Below, one piece after another: positions 47,267 to 58,491 of a DNA stretch of 64,000 nt. Below the pieces are notes generated by a model. That model was not told the origin of the DNA, made no database searches, and was given only the letters and a program-made list of their open reading frames with translations. This stretch comes from Acanthamoeba sp. SK_2022b (taxonomy: Eukaryota > Discosea > Longamoebia > Acanthamoebidae): assembly GCA_027943245.1 (NCBI GenBank), contig JANDJZ010001754.1, forward strand, positions 169,179 to 233,178. The letters are read 5' to 3'. Position 1 is the first letter of the stretch. The number at the start of each line of letters is the position of its first letter. The translations under genes and the position numbers were made by a program.

Positions 47267-48574
47267 TTAACGAAGCGCGCCGTTTAACCAGAATGGCGCA
47301 TGCGATAAGGCCTGTTTGCGGCTGGCTTCATACCAGCCCTGACGGCGCTCGCTCAGCGCCGCCTGCAGTTCGCGCCAGGCCTCGATATAAGGGCCGGTCT
47401 GCTCGTCGGGGTAGCCACCCGACAGCAGGACCAGCGCCGAAATCTGACGCGTCAGGCGCGGCAATTGTTCCTGATATTCATCTTCGTTCAGCGTACGGCT
47501 GAAGGCTTCTTTCAGCTCCGCGCCGCTGCGCCCCAGCATGATGTCGCTGAAGCGTTTGAAAGAACCGTCCAGCTTGGCCTGCGCTTTGGCATCGATAAAC
47601 GGCCGCCAGGCGCCGCTCACCAGCCATGATGTGAGCGCCAACTTACATTGCAGGTAGGTGGCGCTGTAGCACAGGGCCTCTGGTTGCGCGGCTTTGTCCG
47701 CCAACAGCGGCTCGAGCTCGGTCAGACGGGCGCGCAGATCGGCGCTGGCCTTGCGCGGCACCAAACCGCCGAAGATCACCAGCGCCTGGCGAATCGTTCC
47801 GACCGCCTCAATCACCGAAGCGCGCGCCTGCGCGTCGCCGCGCAGCCACAGCTCTTCGTGGTACTGCCAGTGGCCCAGCGCCAGCTCGAAGGCGGCGATC
47901 ATCCCCTGCTCCACGGTCGCCTTCGCCGCCGGCTTCAGCACCCGCAGCGGGCGCACCTCGCGCGGCGGATTGCCCTGCGCCAGGTGGTAACCACGCGCCG
48001 CCTTGCTCAGGCTGCCCTGACGCAGCCCGCCGTGCGCCGCCAGCTCACCGGCCAACGCCAGCAGATCGGCGGTATTGCCGTTCAGCAGCTCCAGCTCTAC
48101 CTCGCTCAGGGCTTCGCTGAGGTCACCGGCGCGCACCTCGCCCTGGTCCAGACCAATCTCGATCTCGCTTTGGCCGTAAGTAACCACCCACTTCTCGCGC
48201 ACGAAATCGGTACGGAACAGAGGCTGCAACGCCTGCTGCAGCGCCGTGATATCGCAATCCTGCGGCCAGATGTCAGCAGGGAACTGCGCCAACGCCAGCT
48301 GCGGCTCAGCGATAGCGACATTGTATTCCGGGCGCTGGTGCAGGCCGCCCACCACTTTACCGGCGGTTTTGATGGTCATCTCATAGCGATCGTCGAAACC
48401 GCGAATGCGCAGCCCCATGTCGTGACGGCGCAGGACGTTGTCGGCCGTTTCGAAGTAAATGTTGGTCAGCTTTTGCGGCGCGGAATGCTGATGCGGCCAG
48501 GCGGCGAGCCATTGTGGCAGAGCGGCCACCGCTTGCGGCGCGGCGATGAATTTCAGTTCAATTTCAACGGTCAT
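47267..48574 (-). CDS. ygiF: Inorganic triphosphatase YgiF (CYTH-CHAD)
   Basis: 435 residues; E. coli YgiF is 433. The N-terminal CYTH tunnel domain starts with the diagnostic VEIELKF metal motif and hydrolyses tripolyphosphate. The C-terminal CHAD domain (about 220-435) is a helical, basic domain thought to bind polyphosphate. It is first gene of the ygiF-glnE-hldE cluster and divergent from ygiM. Confidence 0.94.
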   Translation of the reverse strand: MTVEIELKFIAAPQAVAALPQWLAAWPHQHSAPQKLTNIYFETADNVLRRHDMGLRIRGFDDRYEMTIKTAGKVVGGLHQRPEYNVAIAEPQLALAQFPADIWPQDCDITALQQALQPLFRTDFVREKWVVTYGQSEIEIGLDQGEVRAGDLSEALSEVELELLNGNTADLLALAGELAAHGGLRQGSLSKAARGYHLAQGNPPREVRPLRVLKPAAKATVEQGMIAAFELALGHWQYHEELWLRGDAQARASVIEAVGTIRQALVIFGGLVPRKASADLRARLTELEPLLADKAAQPEALCYSATYLQCKLALTSWLVSGAWRPFIDAKAQAKLDGSFKRFSDIMLGRSGAELKEAFSRTLNEDEYQEQLPRLTRQISALVLLSGGYPDEQTGPYIEAWRELQAALSERRQGWYEASRKQALSHAPFWLNGALR

Positions 48575-48852
48575 AATTCTTTAACACCAATAAGTTACGC
48601 ATTCGCGTCAGTTTCAGCGCGGCGCGTTCGGCCCGCCGTATGCTGCCCAATGACGCACAGTTGCCATTATCTTACCGCGATTCCCGGCGCCTTAACCCTG
48701 CTAACTGTAGAAAAAACCTGTTACGTTATAAAACGCTGCGCAACTCACAGAATCAGCCACAGTAAGATAGTTCTCATTCCGGTTTTGGCGTTGCGTCGTC
48801 AGACTGAACGCTCTACTATCGTTCCATAAATTCACCCAGAAACGATGAACTA

Positions 48853-49473
48853 ATGCAGAAATTACGCCTGATTTGCCTTGCCGCGCTGAGCTTCAGCATC
48901 ACTTGGGCCGCACATGCCGAAGATAAACGCTATATCTCCGATGAGTTAAGCACTTACGTCCATAGCGGCCCAGGTAATCAGTACCGTATTGTCGGCACTC
49001 TGAACGCCGGTGAAGAAGTCACCCTGCTGAGCGTCAACGACAGCACCAACTACGGCCAGATCCGCGATCCGAAAGGCCGCACCACCTGGATCCCGCTCGA
49101 CCAGCTCAGCCAGACGCCAAGCCTGCGCACTCGCGTGCCCGAGCTGGAACAGCAGGTGAAAACCCTGACCGACAAGCTGGCCAACATCGACAACACCTGG
49201 AACCAGCGCACCTCGGAAATGCAGGAGAAAGTCGCGGGCAGCGACAGCACCATCAGCAGCCTGCAGAAGGAAAACCAGGATCTGAAAAACCAGCTGGTGG
49301 TCGCGCAGAAGAAGGTCAACGCCGTTAACCTGCAGCTCGACGACAAGCAGCGCACCATTATCCTGCAGTGGTTCATGTACGGCGGCGGCGTCGCCGGCGT
49401 CGGTTTGCTGCTGGGCCTGCTGTTGCCGCACCTGATCCCGCGCCGCAAGAACAACAACCGCTGGATGAACTGA
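48853..49473 (+). CDS. ygiM: SH3-domain membrane protein YgiM
   Basis: 206 residues, the E. coli length. A signal peptide (about 1-22, ending AHA/E) is followed by a bacterial SH3 domain ([34 protein letters not shown]). Next are a coiled coil (about 95-165) and a C-terminal membrane segment ([24 protein letters not shown]) with a basic end. Probably an envelope scaffold; precise role unknown. Confidence 0.93.
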   Translation: MQKLRLICLAALSFSITWAAHAEDKRYISDELSTYVHSGPGNQYRIVGTLNAGEEVTLLSVNDSTNYGQIRDPKGRTTWIPLDQLSQTPSLRTRVPELEQQVKTLTDKLANIDNTWNQRTSEMQEKVAGSDSTISSLQKENQDLKNQLVVAQKKVNAVNLQLDDKQRTIILQWFMYGGGVAGVGLLLGLLLPHLIPRRKNNNRWMN

Positions 49474-49498
49474 TCTCAGTATCGTTCAGTTTGAGTAT

Positions 49499-49520
49499 GG
49501 GCGCCTGCGGGCGCCCTTTT
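49499..49520 (+). terminator. Terminator after ygiM
   Basis: GGGCGCC-TGCG-GGCGCCC followed by TTTT, 25 bases after the ygiM stop. Confidence 0.75.
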
Positions 49521-49595
49521 CATTGGTGCCGACATCCCGCGGCCAATTCATGTAATCTGATAGACAGAGCCTTACACGATATTCAGGAGTCAACA

Positions 49596-50840
49596 GTGCA
49601 GATTTATCTGGTCGGCGGCGCCGTTCGCGACAGCCTGCTCAACATCCCGGTGGTCGATCATGATTGGGTGGTGGTAGGCGCCACGCCGGCGGAGCTGCTG
49701 GCATTGGGTTATCAGCAGGTCGGCAAAGATTTCCCGGTGTTCCTCAATCCCGATTCTCATGAGGAGTACGCGCTGGCGCGCACCGAGCGCAAATCCGGCC
49801 AAGGGTACACCGGTTTTACCTGCTATGCCGCGCCGGACGTGACGCTGGAAGAAGATCTGCTGCGGCGCGATCTGACCATCAACGCCATCGCCCGCTCCGC
49901 CGAAGGGGAACTGATTGACCCATACGGCGGCGTGGCCGATCTGCAGGCGCGCGTGCTGCGCCACGTTTCCGACGCGTTCGGCGAAGATCCGCTGCGCGTG
50001 CTGCGCGTGGCCCGCTTCGCCGCTCGCTTCGCCCATCTGGGTTTTCACATCGCCGACGAAACGCTCGCGCTGATGCGCCAAATGGCGCACGGCGGTGAAC
50101 TGGCTGCGCTGACCGCCGAACGCGTCTGGAAGGAAACCGAAAAGGCGCTGCAAAGCCAGAGCCCGCAAGTCTATTTTCAGGTGTTGCGCGACTGCGATGC
50201 GCTGGCGGTGCTGTTCCCGGAAATCGACGCGCTGTTCGGCGTACCGGCCCCCGCCAAGTGGCACCCGGAGATCGACACCGGCGTGCACACGCTGATGGCG
50301 CTGGCGATTGCCGCCCGCCTCACGCCGGAGGTGGACGTGCGCTTCGCCACCCTGTGCCATGATCTCGGCAAAGGATTGACGCCGAAAGAATTCTGGCCGC
50401 ATCACCACGGCCACGGCCCGGCGGGCGTGCGGCTGGTCGAAGCCCTGTGCCAGCGGCTGCGGGTGCCCAACCCGGTGCGCGATCTGAGCAAGCTGGTGGC
50501 CGAGTACCATGACCTGATCCACACCGTGAACAAGCTGCGGCCGGAAACCCTGCTGAAGCTGTTCGACGCCATCGACGTCTGGCGCAAGCCCCAGAGGCTG
50601 GAGCAGATGATCCTGACCAGCGAAGCGGACGCGCGCGGCCGCACCGGCTTTGAGGAGAATCCTTATCCGCAGGGCGACTATCTGCGCCAGGCGTATCAGG
50701 TGGCGAACGCGGTATCGATTAAAGAAGTGGTGGCCAGCGGGCTGCAGGGCACCGCGATCCGCGACGAGCTCAAACGCCGCCGCCAGCAGGCGCTGGCCGA
50801 CTGGAAACTCAGCCAAACGATTATCAACGATCAGGCATAA
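49596..50840 (+). CDS. cca: CCA-adding tRNA nucleotidyltransferase Cca
   Basis: 414 residues; E. coli Cca is 412. It builds and repairs the 3' CCA of tRNA. The head domain has [12 protein letters not shown] and [11 protein letters not shown] with the catalytic aspartates, then [14 protein letters not shown]-terminal HD phosphohydrolase domain is present ([12 protein letters not shown]). The start is GTG 49596 with AGGAG eight bases upstream; the frame before it is unrelated. Confidence 0.96.
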   Translation: MQIYLVGGAVRDSLLNIPVVDHDWVVVGATPAELLALGYQQVGKDFPVFLNPDSHEEYALARTERKSGQGYTGFTCYAAPDVTLEEDLLRRDLTINAIARSAEGELIDPYGGVADLQARVLRHVSDAFGEDPLRVLRVARFAARFAHLGFHIADETLALMRQMAHGGELAALTAERVWKETEKALQSQSPQVYFQVLRDCDALAVLFPEIDALFGVPAPAKWHPEIDTGVHTLMALAIAARLTPEVDVRFATLCHDLGKGLTPKEFWPHHHGHGPAGVRLVEALCQRLRVPNPVRDLSKLVAEYHDLIHTVNKLRPETLLKLFDAIDVWRKPQRLEQMILTSEADARGRTGFEENPYPQGDYLRQAYQVANAVSIKEVVASGLQGTAIRDELKRRRQQALADWKLSQTIINDQA

Positions 50841-50866
50841 AAAAACCCCGCAAAGCGGGGTTTTTT
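50839..50866. terminator. Bidirectional terminator between cca and uppP
   Basis: AAAAAACCCCGC-AAA-GCGGGGTTTTTT, a perfect 12-base repeat that starts in the cca stop codon. Confidence 0.92.
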
Positions 50867-50879
50867 CTTGGCGTAGGGC

Positions 50880-51704
50880 TTACAGGAATACCATGTAAAC
50901 CACGGCTGCCACGATAAAGCGGTAGATGGCGAACGGCACGAACGAGATGCGTTTGATCAGCGACAGGAAGGTCTTGATCGCAATCAGCGCCACCACGAAG
51001 GCCGTAATGAAACCGACGGCAAACATCGGCAGATCGCCCCAGGTCAGGAAGTGCAGGCTCTTGTACAGATCCAGGCCGCTGGCGCCAATCATCATCGGCA
51101 CCGCCAGGATGAAGGAGAACTCGGACGCCGCATAGCGGTTCACGCCCACCAGCATACCGCCGGCGATAGTGGAACCCGAACGGGAGAAGCCCGGCCACAG
51201 CGCCAGGCACTGGAAGCAGCCGATCATGAACGCCTGGCGGTAGGTGATGTCATCCAGCCCTTCCGCGCTCGGTTTCTTCGGCTTCAGCCATTCCGCCGCC
51301 AACAGCAGCAGGCCGCCGACCACCAACGCGTACATCACGTTTTTCGGCGCGAACAGCGACTTGATGAAATCATGGAAGGCCAGGCCCAGCACCACCGCCG
51401 GGATCATCGCCAACAGGATGTGCCCCAGCTTCAGCTGGCCACTGGTTTTGCCCTCGTGCTCCACCGGCTTGCCGCCGAAATGGATGCCGATCAGGCCGAA
51501 CAGCCGGCGCCAGAACATCACGACTACGGCCAGGATCGACCCCAGCTGGATAATGACTTCAAAGGTTTTGGCTTTGTCGCCGGTAAAGCCCAGCCACTCG
51601 CCGACGATGATCATATGCCCGGTGGAAGAAACCGGCAGAAATTCGGTTAATCCCTCGACAACCCCAAGAACAAACGCAATAAACAGTGAATGCATGTCTG
51701 CCAT
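50880..51704 (-). CDS. uppP: Undecaprenyl-diphosphatase UppP (BacA)
   Basis: 274 residues; E. coli UppP is 273. This polytopic inner-membrane phosphatase recycles the peptidoglycan lipid carrier and confers basal bacitracin resistance. The active site is formed by [18 protein letters not shown] near the N-terminus and the later [15 protein letters not shown] 51704 matches the family start. It is separated from folB by 132 bp. Confidence 0.96.
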   Translation of the reverse strand: MADMHSLFIAFVLGVVEGLTEFLPVSSTGHMIIVGEWLGFTGDKAKTFEVIIQLGSILAVVVMFWRRLFGLIGIHFGGKPVEHEGKTSGQLKLGHILLAMIPAVVLGLAFHDFIKSLFAPKNVMYALVVGGLLLLAAEWLKPKKPSAEGLDDITYRQAFMIGCFQCLALWPGFSRSGSTIAGGMLVGVNRYAASEFSFILAVPMMIGASGLDLYKSLHFLTWGDLPMFAVGFITAFVVALIAIKTFLSLIKRISFVPFAIYRFIVAAVVYMVFL

Positions 51705-51836
51705 GTGCTTCGCTCACCCCATAAAATAACGGCTATCACATAAAAAAGCGGCAATGCTTAAAGACAATGCCGCTAAAACAATTCTCAGGATTAAGACCAG
51801 CTTAACGGTCTTTCGTTGCAAGCAGATGACATAAAA

Positions 51837-52196
51837 TCATGCGGGACGAGTGCCGCGCTCAATGATCACGCCGACCCGACTGGCATGTGCTACAGCGCCC
51901 GGTTTGCTGACCTTAATACGGACCCAGGGGGAATTGAAGCGCTGAAGCAAAATTTCAGATATTTCCTCTGCCACTCGCTCCACCAGCGCAAAACGGTTCG
52001 ACTCCACGTGCTGGATCACGGCGTCGCTGACGTCGGCATAGCTCAGACAGTCAGTTACGTCGTCGCTGGCGGCGGCCGGCCGGTTATCCCAGCCCATTTC
52101 GATATCGAACACCAGCTTCTGACGAATGCCCTGTTCCCACTCATAAACGCCAATGGTGGTAATTACGGTAAGCTCTTCAATAAATACGATATCCAT
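51837..52196 (-). CDS. folB: Dihydroneopterin aldolase FolB
   Basis: 119 residues; E. coli FolB is 122. It cleaves 7,8-dihydroneopterin to 6-hydroxymethyl-dihydropterin and glycolaldehyde in folate synthesis. Key stretches are [22 protein letters not shown] with the catalytic Glu and [12 protein letters not shown] with the catalytic Lys. ATG 52196 matches the family start better than the GTG at 52199. It is divergent from plsY. Confidence 0.94.
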   Translation of the reverse strand: MDIVFIEELTVITTIGVYEWEQGIRQKLVFDIEMGWDNRPAAASDDVTDCLSYADVSDAVIQHVESNRFALVERVAEEISEILLQRFNSPWVRIKVSKPGAVAHASRVGVIIERGTRPA

Positions 52197-52303
52197 CACG
52201 TCATTCTCTGTTTTTGGCCTTGCCGGATACCACTTCCAGCGGAATGTGCGTATTATCCATAGATGTTGCGAGTAAAACGACCATTATTAAACGGAACCGC
52301 GTT

Positions 52304-52948
52304 ATGAGTGCTACCGCGCTTGGCATGATTATCTTCGCGTATCTGTGCGGCTCGATTTCCAGCGCGATCCTGGTTTGCCGGATCGCCAGGCTGCCGGATC
52401 CGCGTGAACATGGCTCAGGAAATCCCGGGGCGACCAACGTCCTGCGCATCGGCGGCCGGCTGGCGGCAGCGGCGGTGCTGGTATTCGATATTCTGAAAGG
52501 GATGTTGCCGGTCTGGCTGGCCTACAAACTCGATGTGCCGCCGCTGTACCTCGGTCTGACGGCGATCGCCGCCTGCCTGGGGCACATCTATCCGGTGTTC
52601 TTCCACTTCCGCGGCGGTAAGGGCGTAGCGACGGCGTTTGGCGCCATCGCGCCTATCGGTTGGGATCTGACCGGCCTGATGACCGGCACCTGGCTGCTGA
52701 CGGTGCTGCTCAGCGGCTACTCTTCGCTCGGCGCCATAGTCAGCGCGCTGATCGCCCCGTTCTACGTCTGGTGGTTCAAACCGCAGTTCACCTTCCCGGT
52801 GGCGATGCTCTCCTGCCTGATCCTGATGCGGCATCACGACAATATTCAGCGCCTGTGGCGCGGCCAGGAAGGCAAGATCTGGGGCAAGTTCCGCAAGAAG
52901 AAAAACCAGGCAGATGCGGATAACGGCGATCGGCCGAAAGACGAATAA
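52304..52948 (+). CDS. plsY: Acyl-phosphate:glycerol-3-phosphate acyltransferase PlsY
   Basis: 214 residues; E. coli PlsY is 205. The inner-membrane enzyme with five membrane segments makes lysophosphatidic acid from acyl-phosphate. Its three conserved motifs are [18 protein letters not shown] and [11 protein letters not shown]. Start ATG 52304; the frame further upstream lies in the folB promoter region. Its C-terminal tail is slightly longer than in E. coli. Confidence 0.95.
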   Translation: MSATALGMIIFAYLCGSISSAILVCRIARLPDPREHGSGNPGATNVLRIGGRLAAAAVLVFDILKGMLPVWLAYKLDVPPLYLGLTAIAACLGHIYPVFFHFRGGKGVATAFGAIAPIGWDLTGLMTGTWLLTVLLSGYSSLGAIVSALIAPFYVWWFKPQFTFPVAMLSCLILMRHHDNIQRLWRGQEGKIWGKFRKKKNQADADNGDRPKDE

Positions 52949-52951
52949 CAG

Positions 52952-52978
52952 AAGGGCCGGATTATCCGGCCCTTTGCT
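52952..52978. terminator. Terminator between plsY and tsaD
   Basis: AAGGGCCGGA-TTA-TCCGGCCCTT, a symmetric hairpin in the 30-bp convergent gap. The T-run is short. Confidence 0.65.
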
Positions 52979-53992
52979 TTATACCGCAGGCAGTTCCGCC
53001 AGCGGCCAGCGCGGCCGCACCGAAACGCTCAGTTCCGGGCTGGCGCCGCTCTTCAGGCGCACCATGCCGGCATAGGCGATCATCGCGCCGTTGTCGGTGC
53101 AAAATTCCGGGCGGGCATAGAATACTTCCCCACCGCGCTTGTGCATCATCTCCGCCAGCTTGGCGCGCAACGTGCGGTTGGCGCTCACGCCGCCGGCCAT
53201 CACCAAGCGTTTGAAACCGGTCTGCTCCAGCGCGCGTTTGCACTTGATTGCCAGCGTGTCCACCACCGCATCCTCGAAGGCGCGGGCGATGTCGGCACGC
53301 GTCTGATCGTCGTTGCCGTTGGAGCGAATGGTGTTGGCGGCGAAGGTTTTCAGCCCGGAGAAGCTGAAGTCCAGGCCCGGACGATCGGTCATCGGCCGCG
53401 GGAAAGTGAAACGCCCCGCCGTGCCCTGCTGCGCCATCTTCGACAGCATCGGCCCGCCGGGGTAATCCAGGCCGAGCAGCTTGGCGGTTTTGTCGAACGC
53501 TTCGCCGGCGGCATCGTCGATCGATTCGCCCAGCAGTTCATACTCACCGATGCCGGTGACGCTGATCAGCTGAGTATGGCCGCCGGAGACCAGCAGCGCG
53601 ACGAACGGGAACGCCGGCGGGTTATCTTCCAGCATCGGCGCCAGCAGGTGGCCTTCCATATGGTGCACCGGCACCGCCGGCACGTTCCAGGCGAACGCCA
53701 GCGCGCGCCCCACGGTAGCGCCGACCAGCAGCGCCCCCACCAGGCCCGGCCCGGCGGTGTAGGCCACGCCGTCGATGTCGGCCGGAGTCAGGTTGGCCTC
53801 TTTCAGCGCCGCCTGAATCAGCGGCACGGTTTTGCGCACGTGATCGCGCGAGGCCAGTTCCGGCACCACGCCGCCGTAGTCGGCGTGCAGCTTCACCTGG
53901 CTGTATAATTGGTTGGCCAACAAACCGGTTTGATCGTCATACACTGCAATTCCGGTTTCATCGCAGGACGTTTCTATACCCAGTACTCGCAT
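52979..53992 (-). CDS. tsaD: tRNA t6A37 threonylcarbamoyltransferase TsaD
   Basis: 337 residues, the E. coli length. With TsaB/TsaE it transfers threonylcarbamoyl to A37 of ANN-decoding tRNAs. The ASKHA fold starts [17 protein letters not shown]; the metal-binding motif is [11 protein letters not shown] and the signature ending is [17 protein letters not shown] 53992 is preferred to 54007 because GGGA and the family start MRVLGIETS are there. tRNA-Ile2, in this window, is a member of its ANN-decoding substrate class. Confidence 0.96.
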   Translation of the reverse strand: MRVLGIETSCDETGIAVYDDQTGLLANQLYSQVKLHADYGGVVPELASRDHVRKTVPLIQAALKEANLTPADIDGVAYTAGPGLVGALLVGATVGRALAFAWNVPAVPVHHMEGHLLAPMLEDNPPAFPFVALLVSGGHTQLISVTGIGEYELLGESIDDAAGEAFDKTAKLLGLDYPGGPMLSKMAQQGTAGRFTFPRPMTDRPGLDFSFSGLKTFAANTIRSNGNDDQTRADIARAFEDAVVDTLAIKCKRALEQTGFKRLVMAGGVSANRTLRAKLAEMMHKRGGEVFYARPEFCTDNGAMIAYAGMVRLKSGASPELSVSVRPRWPLAELPAV

Positions 53993-54138
53993 TACATTTC
54001 CCATCATTCACGTGCGGCCGCCAGTCTACCACATTCCGCCGCATTTACCGCCAGCGCGGCGCATCTTGTCACCGGCTCGCACCTATGTCGATGATTCATC
54101 CAGAAAATGCCCAGGCGATTAAACACGAGCATTTTTTT

Positions 54139-54157
54139 CTGATTAGTCTATAATCAG
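54139..54157 (+). promoter_or_regulatory. Upstream rpsU promoter -10 inside a palindrome
   Basis: TATAAT at 54149-54154 is a perfect -10. It lies within CTGATTA-GTCTA-TAATCAG, perfect seven-base arms, so a dimeric regulator could block or modulate it. The -35 is poor. Confidence 0.45.
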
Positions 54158-54219
54158 CGCCCGGTGCAAAATTGCGCACGTTGCGGCAGAGCGACGCGGG
54201 TTTCAATTTGCGGTGATGC

Positions 54220-54249
54220 TTTACAAAGCAGCATCCATTGGAGTAAAAT
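54220..54249 (+). promoter_or_regulatory. Probable main rpsU promoter
   Basis: TTTACA (54220-54225), 18-bp spacer, TAAAAT (54244-54249), giving a leader of about 60 bases with a hairpin before rpsU. Confidence 0.65.
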
Positions 54250-54305
54250 TCCGCACCATTTTGAAAAGGCTGGCGCTTGGCCAGCAACAAACCGAATTTT
54301 ATTGA

Positions 54306-54533
<228 letters not shown>

Positions 54534-54604
54534 TTCTTCGGGGGCAACCCCACCGCGTGAATTTCTGATTTTCAAAATCGCGCAGACCGAGTAGTTGCAT
54601 ACGA

Positions 54605-54640
54605 AGGCCGTGCTTTCCGAAAGGAATGCGCGGCTTGTTC
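54605..54640 (+). terminator. Attenuator-like hairpin between rpsU and dnaG
   Basis: GCCGTGC (54607-54613) pairs with GCGCGGC (54628-54634), enclosing an inner TTTCC-GA-AAGGAA-type stem, followed by TTGTTC. E. coli has a partial terminator and processing site here that keeps S21 well above primase. Confidence 0.55.
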
Positions 54641-54669
54641 TCGTTTATAGGCTAATGAAGTAAGGGCTT

Positions 54670-56418
54670 ATGGCTGGACGAATTCCGCGCGTATTTATCA
54701 ATGACTTGCTGGCTCGCACCGACATCGTCGACTTGATCGACGCCCGCGTGAAGCTCAAGAAGCAAGGCAAGAACTACCACGCGTGCTGTCCGTTCCACCA
54801 CGAAAAGACGCCTTCCTTTACCGTTAATGGCGAAAAGCAGTTTTATCACTGTTTTGGGTGTGGTGCGCACGGCAACGCCGTCGATTTTTTGATGAATTAC
54901 GACCGACTCGAGTTTGTCGAAACCATCGAAGAGCTGGCGACCATGCACGGGCTGGAAGTGCCTTACGAAGCGGGCACCGGGCCAACCCAGATCGAACGCC
55001 ATCAGCGCCAGAGCCTGTACCAACTGATGGAGCAGCTCAGCGCGTTCTATCAACAGTCACTGCAGCAGTCCTCCGGGGCACCGGCGCGCAGCTATTTGCA
55101 GCAGCGCGGATTAAGTGACGACGTTATTCGCCATTTCGCCATCGGCTTCGCGCCGGCGGGATGGGACAACGCCCTGAAGCGTTTCGGCCGCGACGCCGAC
55201 TCGCGCCGCGCATTGAACGATGCCGGCATGCTGGTGACTAACGATCAGGGGCGTTCGTACGACCGTTTCCGTGAACGGGTGATGTTCCCCATCCGCGACA
55301 AGCGCGGGCGCGTGATCGCCTTCGGCGGCCGCGTATTGGGTGACGGTATGCCGAAGTACCTGAACTCGCCGGAAACCGAAGTTTTCCATAAGGGCCGCCA
55401 GCTGTACGGCCTGTATGAAGCACAGCAGAACCACCCTACCCTCCAGCGGCTGCTGGTGGTGGAAGGGTATATGGACGTGGTGGCGTTGGCGCAATTCGGC
55501 ATCGATTATGCCGTCGCCTCGCTCGGAACCTCGACGACGGCTGAACACATTCAGCTGCTGTTCCGCGCCACCGACAACGTCGTCTGCTGTTACGACGGCG
55601 ACCGCGCCGGCCGCGAGGCGGCATGGCGGGCGCTGGAAACCGCGCTGCCGTACCTGAACGACGGGCGCCAGCTGCGGTTCATGTTTTTGCCCGACGGCGA
55701 AGATCCGGACACCCTGGTGCGCAAGGAAGGCAAAGAAGCCTTCGAACAGCGAATGGAGCAGGCGCAGCCGCTGTCCACGTTCCTGTTCGAAAGTCTGCTG
55801 CCGCAGGTGGATCTGAGCAGCCCGGACGGACGCGCCAAGCTGAGCACGCTGGCGCTGCCGCTGATTACTCAGGTGCCGGGCGAAACGTTGCGCTTGTACC
55901 TGCGTCAGGAGCTCGGCAACAAGCTGGGGCTGCTGGACGACAGCCAGCTCGACAAGCTGATGCCCAAGCAGGCGGAAAATGCGAATCCTTATCAGGCGCC
56001 CCAGCTAAAACGCACAACCATGCGTATACTGATAGGGTTACTGGTGCAAAATCCGCAGTTGGCTACACTTATCCCTTCGCTTGAAGGGCTGGAGCAGACC
56101 AAACAGGCGGGATTGCCGCTGTTCGTCGAACTGGTGCAGACCTGTTTGGCGCAGCCGGGCCTGACGACCGGGCAATTGCTGGAGCTGTATCGCGACAACA
56201 AATTCAGCCAGCAGCTTGAAACCTTGGCGACATGGAACCATATGATCGTTGAGGACATGGTCGAACAGACCTTTTTGGATACGTTGGCCAGCCTGTACGA
56301 CTCGGTGCTCGAGCAACGGCTGGAAACGCTGATCGCCCAGGCCAGAACGCGCGGCCTGAGCCCGGAGGAACGTGAAGAAGTCCGTTCTCTCAACCAGGTT
56401 TTAGCGAAGAAAAACTGA
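54670..56418 (+). CDS. dnaG: DNA primase DnaG
   Basis: 582 residues; E. coli DnaG is 581. It lays RNA primers at the replication fork. The N-terminal zinc-binding domain has CPFHHEKTPSFTV and YHCFGCGAHG. The TOPRIM core has VVEGYMDVVALAQ and CYDGDRAGREA for metal binding, and the C-terminal helicase-binding domain contacts DnaB. AAGGG precedes the ATG. Confidence 0.97.
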   Translation: MAGRIPRVFINDLLARTDIVDLIDARVKLKKQGKNYHACCPFHHEKTPSFTVNGEKQFYHCFGCGAHGNAVDFLMNYDRLEFVETIEELATMHGLEVPYEAGTGPTQIERHQRQSLYQLMEQLSAFYQQSLQQSSGAPARSYLQQRGLSDDVIRHFAIGFAPAGWDNALKRFGRDADSRRALNDAGMLVTNDQGRSYDRFRERVMFPIRDKRGRVIAFGGRVLGDGMPKYLNSPETEVFHKGRQLYGLYEAQQNHPTLQRLLVVEGYMDVVALAQFGIDYAVASLGTSTTAEHIQLLFRATDNVVCCYDGDRAGREAAWRALETALPYLNDGRQLRFMFLPDGEDPDTLVRKEGKEAFEQRMEQAQPLSTFLFESLLPQVDLSSPDGRAKLSTLALPLITQVPGETLRLYLRQELGNKLGLLDDSQLDKLMPKQAENANPYQAPQLKRTTMRILIGLLVQNPQLATLIPSLEGLEQTKQAGLPLFVELVQTCLAQPGLTTGQLLELYRDNKFSQQLETLATWNHMIVEDMVEQTFLDTLASLYDSVLEQRLETLIAQARTRGLSPEEREEVRSLNQVLAKKN

Positions 56419-56575
56419 ATACCAAACGGCTTAAGTGCCGATAATTGCGAGGGCAGAGCCCTGCACAGTGCCGCCATAGTGGGCCGCGGCGATAACGAAA
56501 ACGCCCCAAATGCTATTGTTGGCGGTTTCGCCGACCGACACCAACCTAAATACTCTGAAGTGTGGATACCGTCTT

Positions 56576-58417
56576 ATGGAGCAAAACCCGCAGTCACAGC
56601 TGAAGCTACTTGTCACCCGTGGTAAGGAGCAAGGCTATCTGACCTATGCTGAGGTCAATGACCATCTGCCGGAAGATATCGTCGACTCCGATCAGATCGA
56701 AGACATCATCCAGATGATTAACGACATGGGCATCCAGGTGATGGAAGAAGCACCGGACGCCGATGACCTGCTGCTCGCCGAAAACTCGAACAGCACGGAC
56801 GAAGATGCGGAAGAAGCCGCCGCACAGGTTCTGTCCAGCGTGGAATCCGAAATCGGCCGCACCACCGACCCGGTGCGCATGTACATGCGCGAAATGGGTA
56901 CCGTCGAACTGCTGACGCGCGAAGGCGAAATCGACATCGCCAAACGCATCGAAGACGGCATCAACCAGGTGCAGTGCTCGGTTGCCGAATACCCGGAAGC
57001 CATTACCTACCTGCTTGAGCAGTACGATCGCGTCGAAGCGGGCGAAGCGCGCCTGTCCGATCTGATCACCGGCTTCGTCGATCCTAACGCGGAAGAGGAC
57101 ATCGCCCCAACCGCCACCCACATCGGTTCTGAACTGTCGAGCGAAGAGCAAGACGACGACGAAGAAGATGAAGACGACGAAGACGACGATACAGAAGACG
57201 ACAACAGCATCGATCCTGAGCTGGCGCGTCAGAAGTTCGCCGAGCTGCGCGATCAGTATGAAGCGACGCGTCTGGTGATCAAGAAGAACGGCCGCAGCCA
57301 CGCCAGCGCCGCGGACGAGATCCTGAAGCTGTCTGAAGTGTTCAAGCAGTTCCGCCTGGTGCCGAAGCAGTTCGACTTCCTGGTCAACAGCATGCGCACC
57401 ATGATGGACCGGGTTCGCACCCAGGAACGCATCATCATGAAGCTGTGCGTTGAACAGTGCAAAATGCCGAAGAAAAACTTCGTCACCCTGTTCGCCGGCA
57501 ACGAAACCAGCGATTCCTGGTTCGAAGCCGCGCTGGCGATGGCCAAGCCATGGTCGGAAAAGCTGAAAGACGTGGCTGAAGACGTGCAGCGCAGCCTGCA
57601 GAAACTGCGTCAGATCGAAGAAGAAACCGGCCTGACCATCGAGCAGGTCAAAGACATCAACCGTCGCATGTCGATCGGTGAAGCGAAAGCCCGCCGCGCG
57701 AAGAAAGAGATGGTTGAGGCCAACCTGCGTCTGGTTATTTCTATCGCCAAGAAATACACCAACCGCGGCCTGCAGTTCCTGGATCTGATCCAGGAAGGCA
57801 ACATCGGCCTGATGAAAGCGGTAGACAAGTTCGAATACCGCCGCGGCTACAAGTTCTCGACGTACGCCACCTGGTGGATCCGTCAGGCTATCACCCGCTC
57901 CATCGCCGACCAGGCGCGTACCATCCGTATTCCGGTGCATATGATTGAGACCATCAACAAGCTCAACCGTATTTCGCGCCAGATGCTGCAAGAGATGGGC
58001 CGCGAGCCGACGCCGGAAGAGCTGGCAGAGCGTATGCTGATGCCGGAAGACAAGATCCGCAAGGTGCTGAAGATCGCCAAAGAGCCAATCTCGATGGAAA
58101 CGCCGATCGGCGACGACGAAGATTCGCATCTGGGCGACTTCATCGAGGATACCACCCTCGAGCTGCCGCTGGACTCCGCGACCTCGGAAAGCCTGCGTTC
58201 CGCCACCCACGACGTGCTGGCCGGCCTGACCGCGCGCGAAGCGAAAGTGCTGCGCATGCGTTTCGGCATCGACATGAACACCGATCACACGCTGGAAGAG
58301 GTTGGCAAGCAGTTTGACGTTACCCGTGAGCGTATTCGTCAGATCGAAGCCAAGGCGCTGCGCAAGCTGCGTCACCCAAGCCGCTCTGAAGTGCTGCGCA
58401 GCTTCCTGGACGACTAA
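56576..58417 (+). CDS. rpoD: RNA polymerase sigma-70 factor RpoD
   Basis: 613 residues, identical in length to E. coli RpoD. Region 1.1 ([20 protein letters not shown]) is present. So is the acidic non-conserved insert with a long Asp/Glu run around residues 195-225. Region 2 is [34 protein letters not shown] and [17 protein letters not shown]. Region 4 HTH is [32 protein letters not shown] 56576 is chosen over the in-frame upstream codon at 56510, which lies in the dnaG-rpoD gap. Confidence 0.98.
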   Translation: MEQNPQSQLKLLVTRGKEQGYLTYAEVNDHLPEDIVDSDQIEDIIQMINDMGIQVMEEAPDADDLLLAENSNSTDEDAEEAAAQVLSSVESEIGRTTDPVRMYMREMGTVELLTREGEIDIAKRIEDGINQVQCSVAEYPEAITYLLEQYDRVEAGEARLSDLITGFVDPNAEEDIAPTATHIGSELSSEEQDDDEEDEDDEDDDTEDDNSIDPELARQKFAELRDQYEATRLVIKKNGRSHASAADEILKLSEVFKQFRLVPKQFDFLVNSMRTMMDRVRTQERIIMKLCVEQCKMPKKNFVTLFAGNETSDSWFEAALAMAKPWSEKLKDVAEDVQRSLQKLRQIEEETGLTIEQVKDINRRMSIGEAKARRAKKEMVEANLRLVISIAKKYTNRGLQFLDLIQEGNIGLMKAVDKFEYRRGYKFSTYATWWIRQAITRSIADQARTIRIPVHMIETINKLNRISRQMLQEMGREPTPEELAERMLMPEDKIRKVLKIAKEPISMETPIGDDEDSHLGDFIEDTTLELPLDSATSESLRSATHDVLAGLTAREAKVLRMRFGIDMNTDHTLEEVGKQFDVTRERIRQIEAKALRKLRHPSRSEVLRSFLDD

Positions 58418-58438
58418 GTCCGGCTGCCGCACCCAAAA

Positions 58439-58467
58439 CAAAAACCCCGGCCTGCCGGGGTTTTTTT
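58439..58467. terminator. Terminator after rpoD
   Basis: CCCCGGC-CT-GCCGGGG with five or more A upstream and seven T downstream, between convergent rpoD and mug. It can act on both strands. Confidence 0.92.
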
Positions 58468-58491
58468 ATGCCCTGAATACGCCCCGCCGCA

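Noticed and set aside
56606..58441. 611-codon frame antisense to rpoD
   Set aside because: Mirror of the rpoD coding sequence without any motif of its own.
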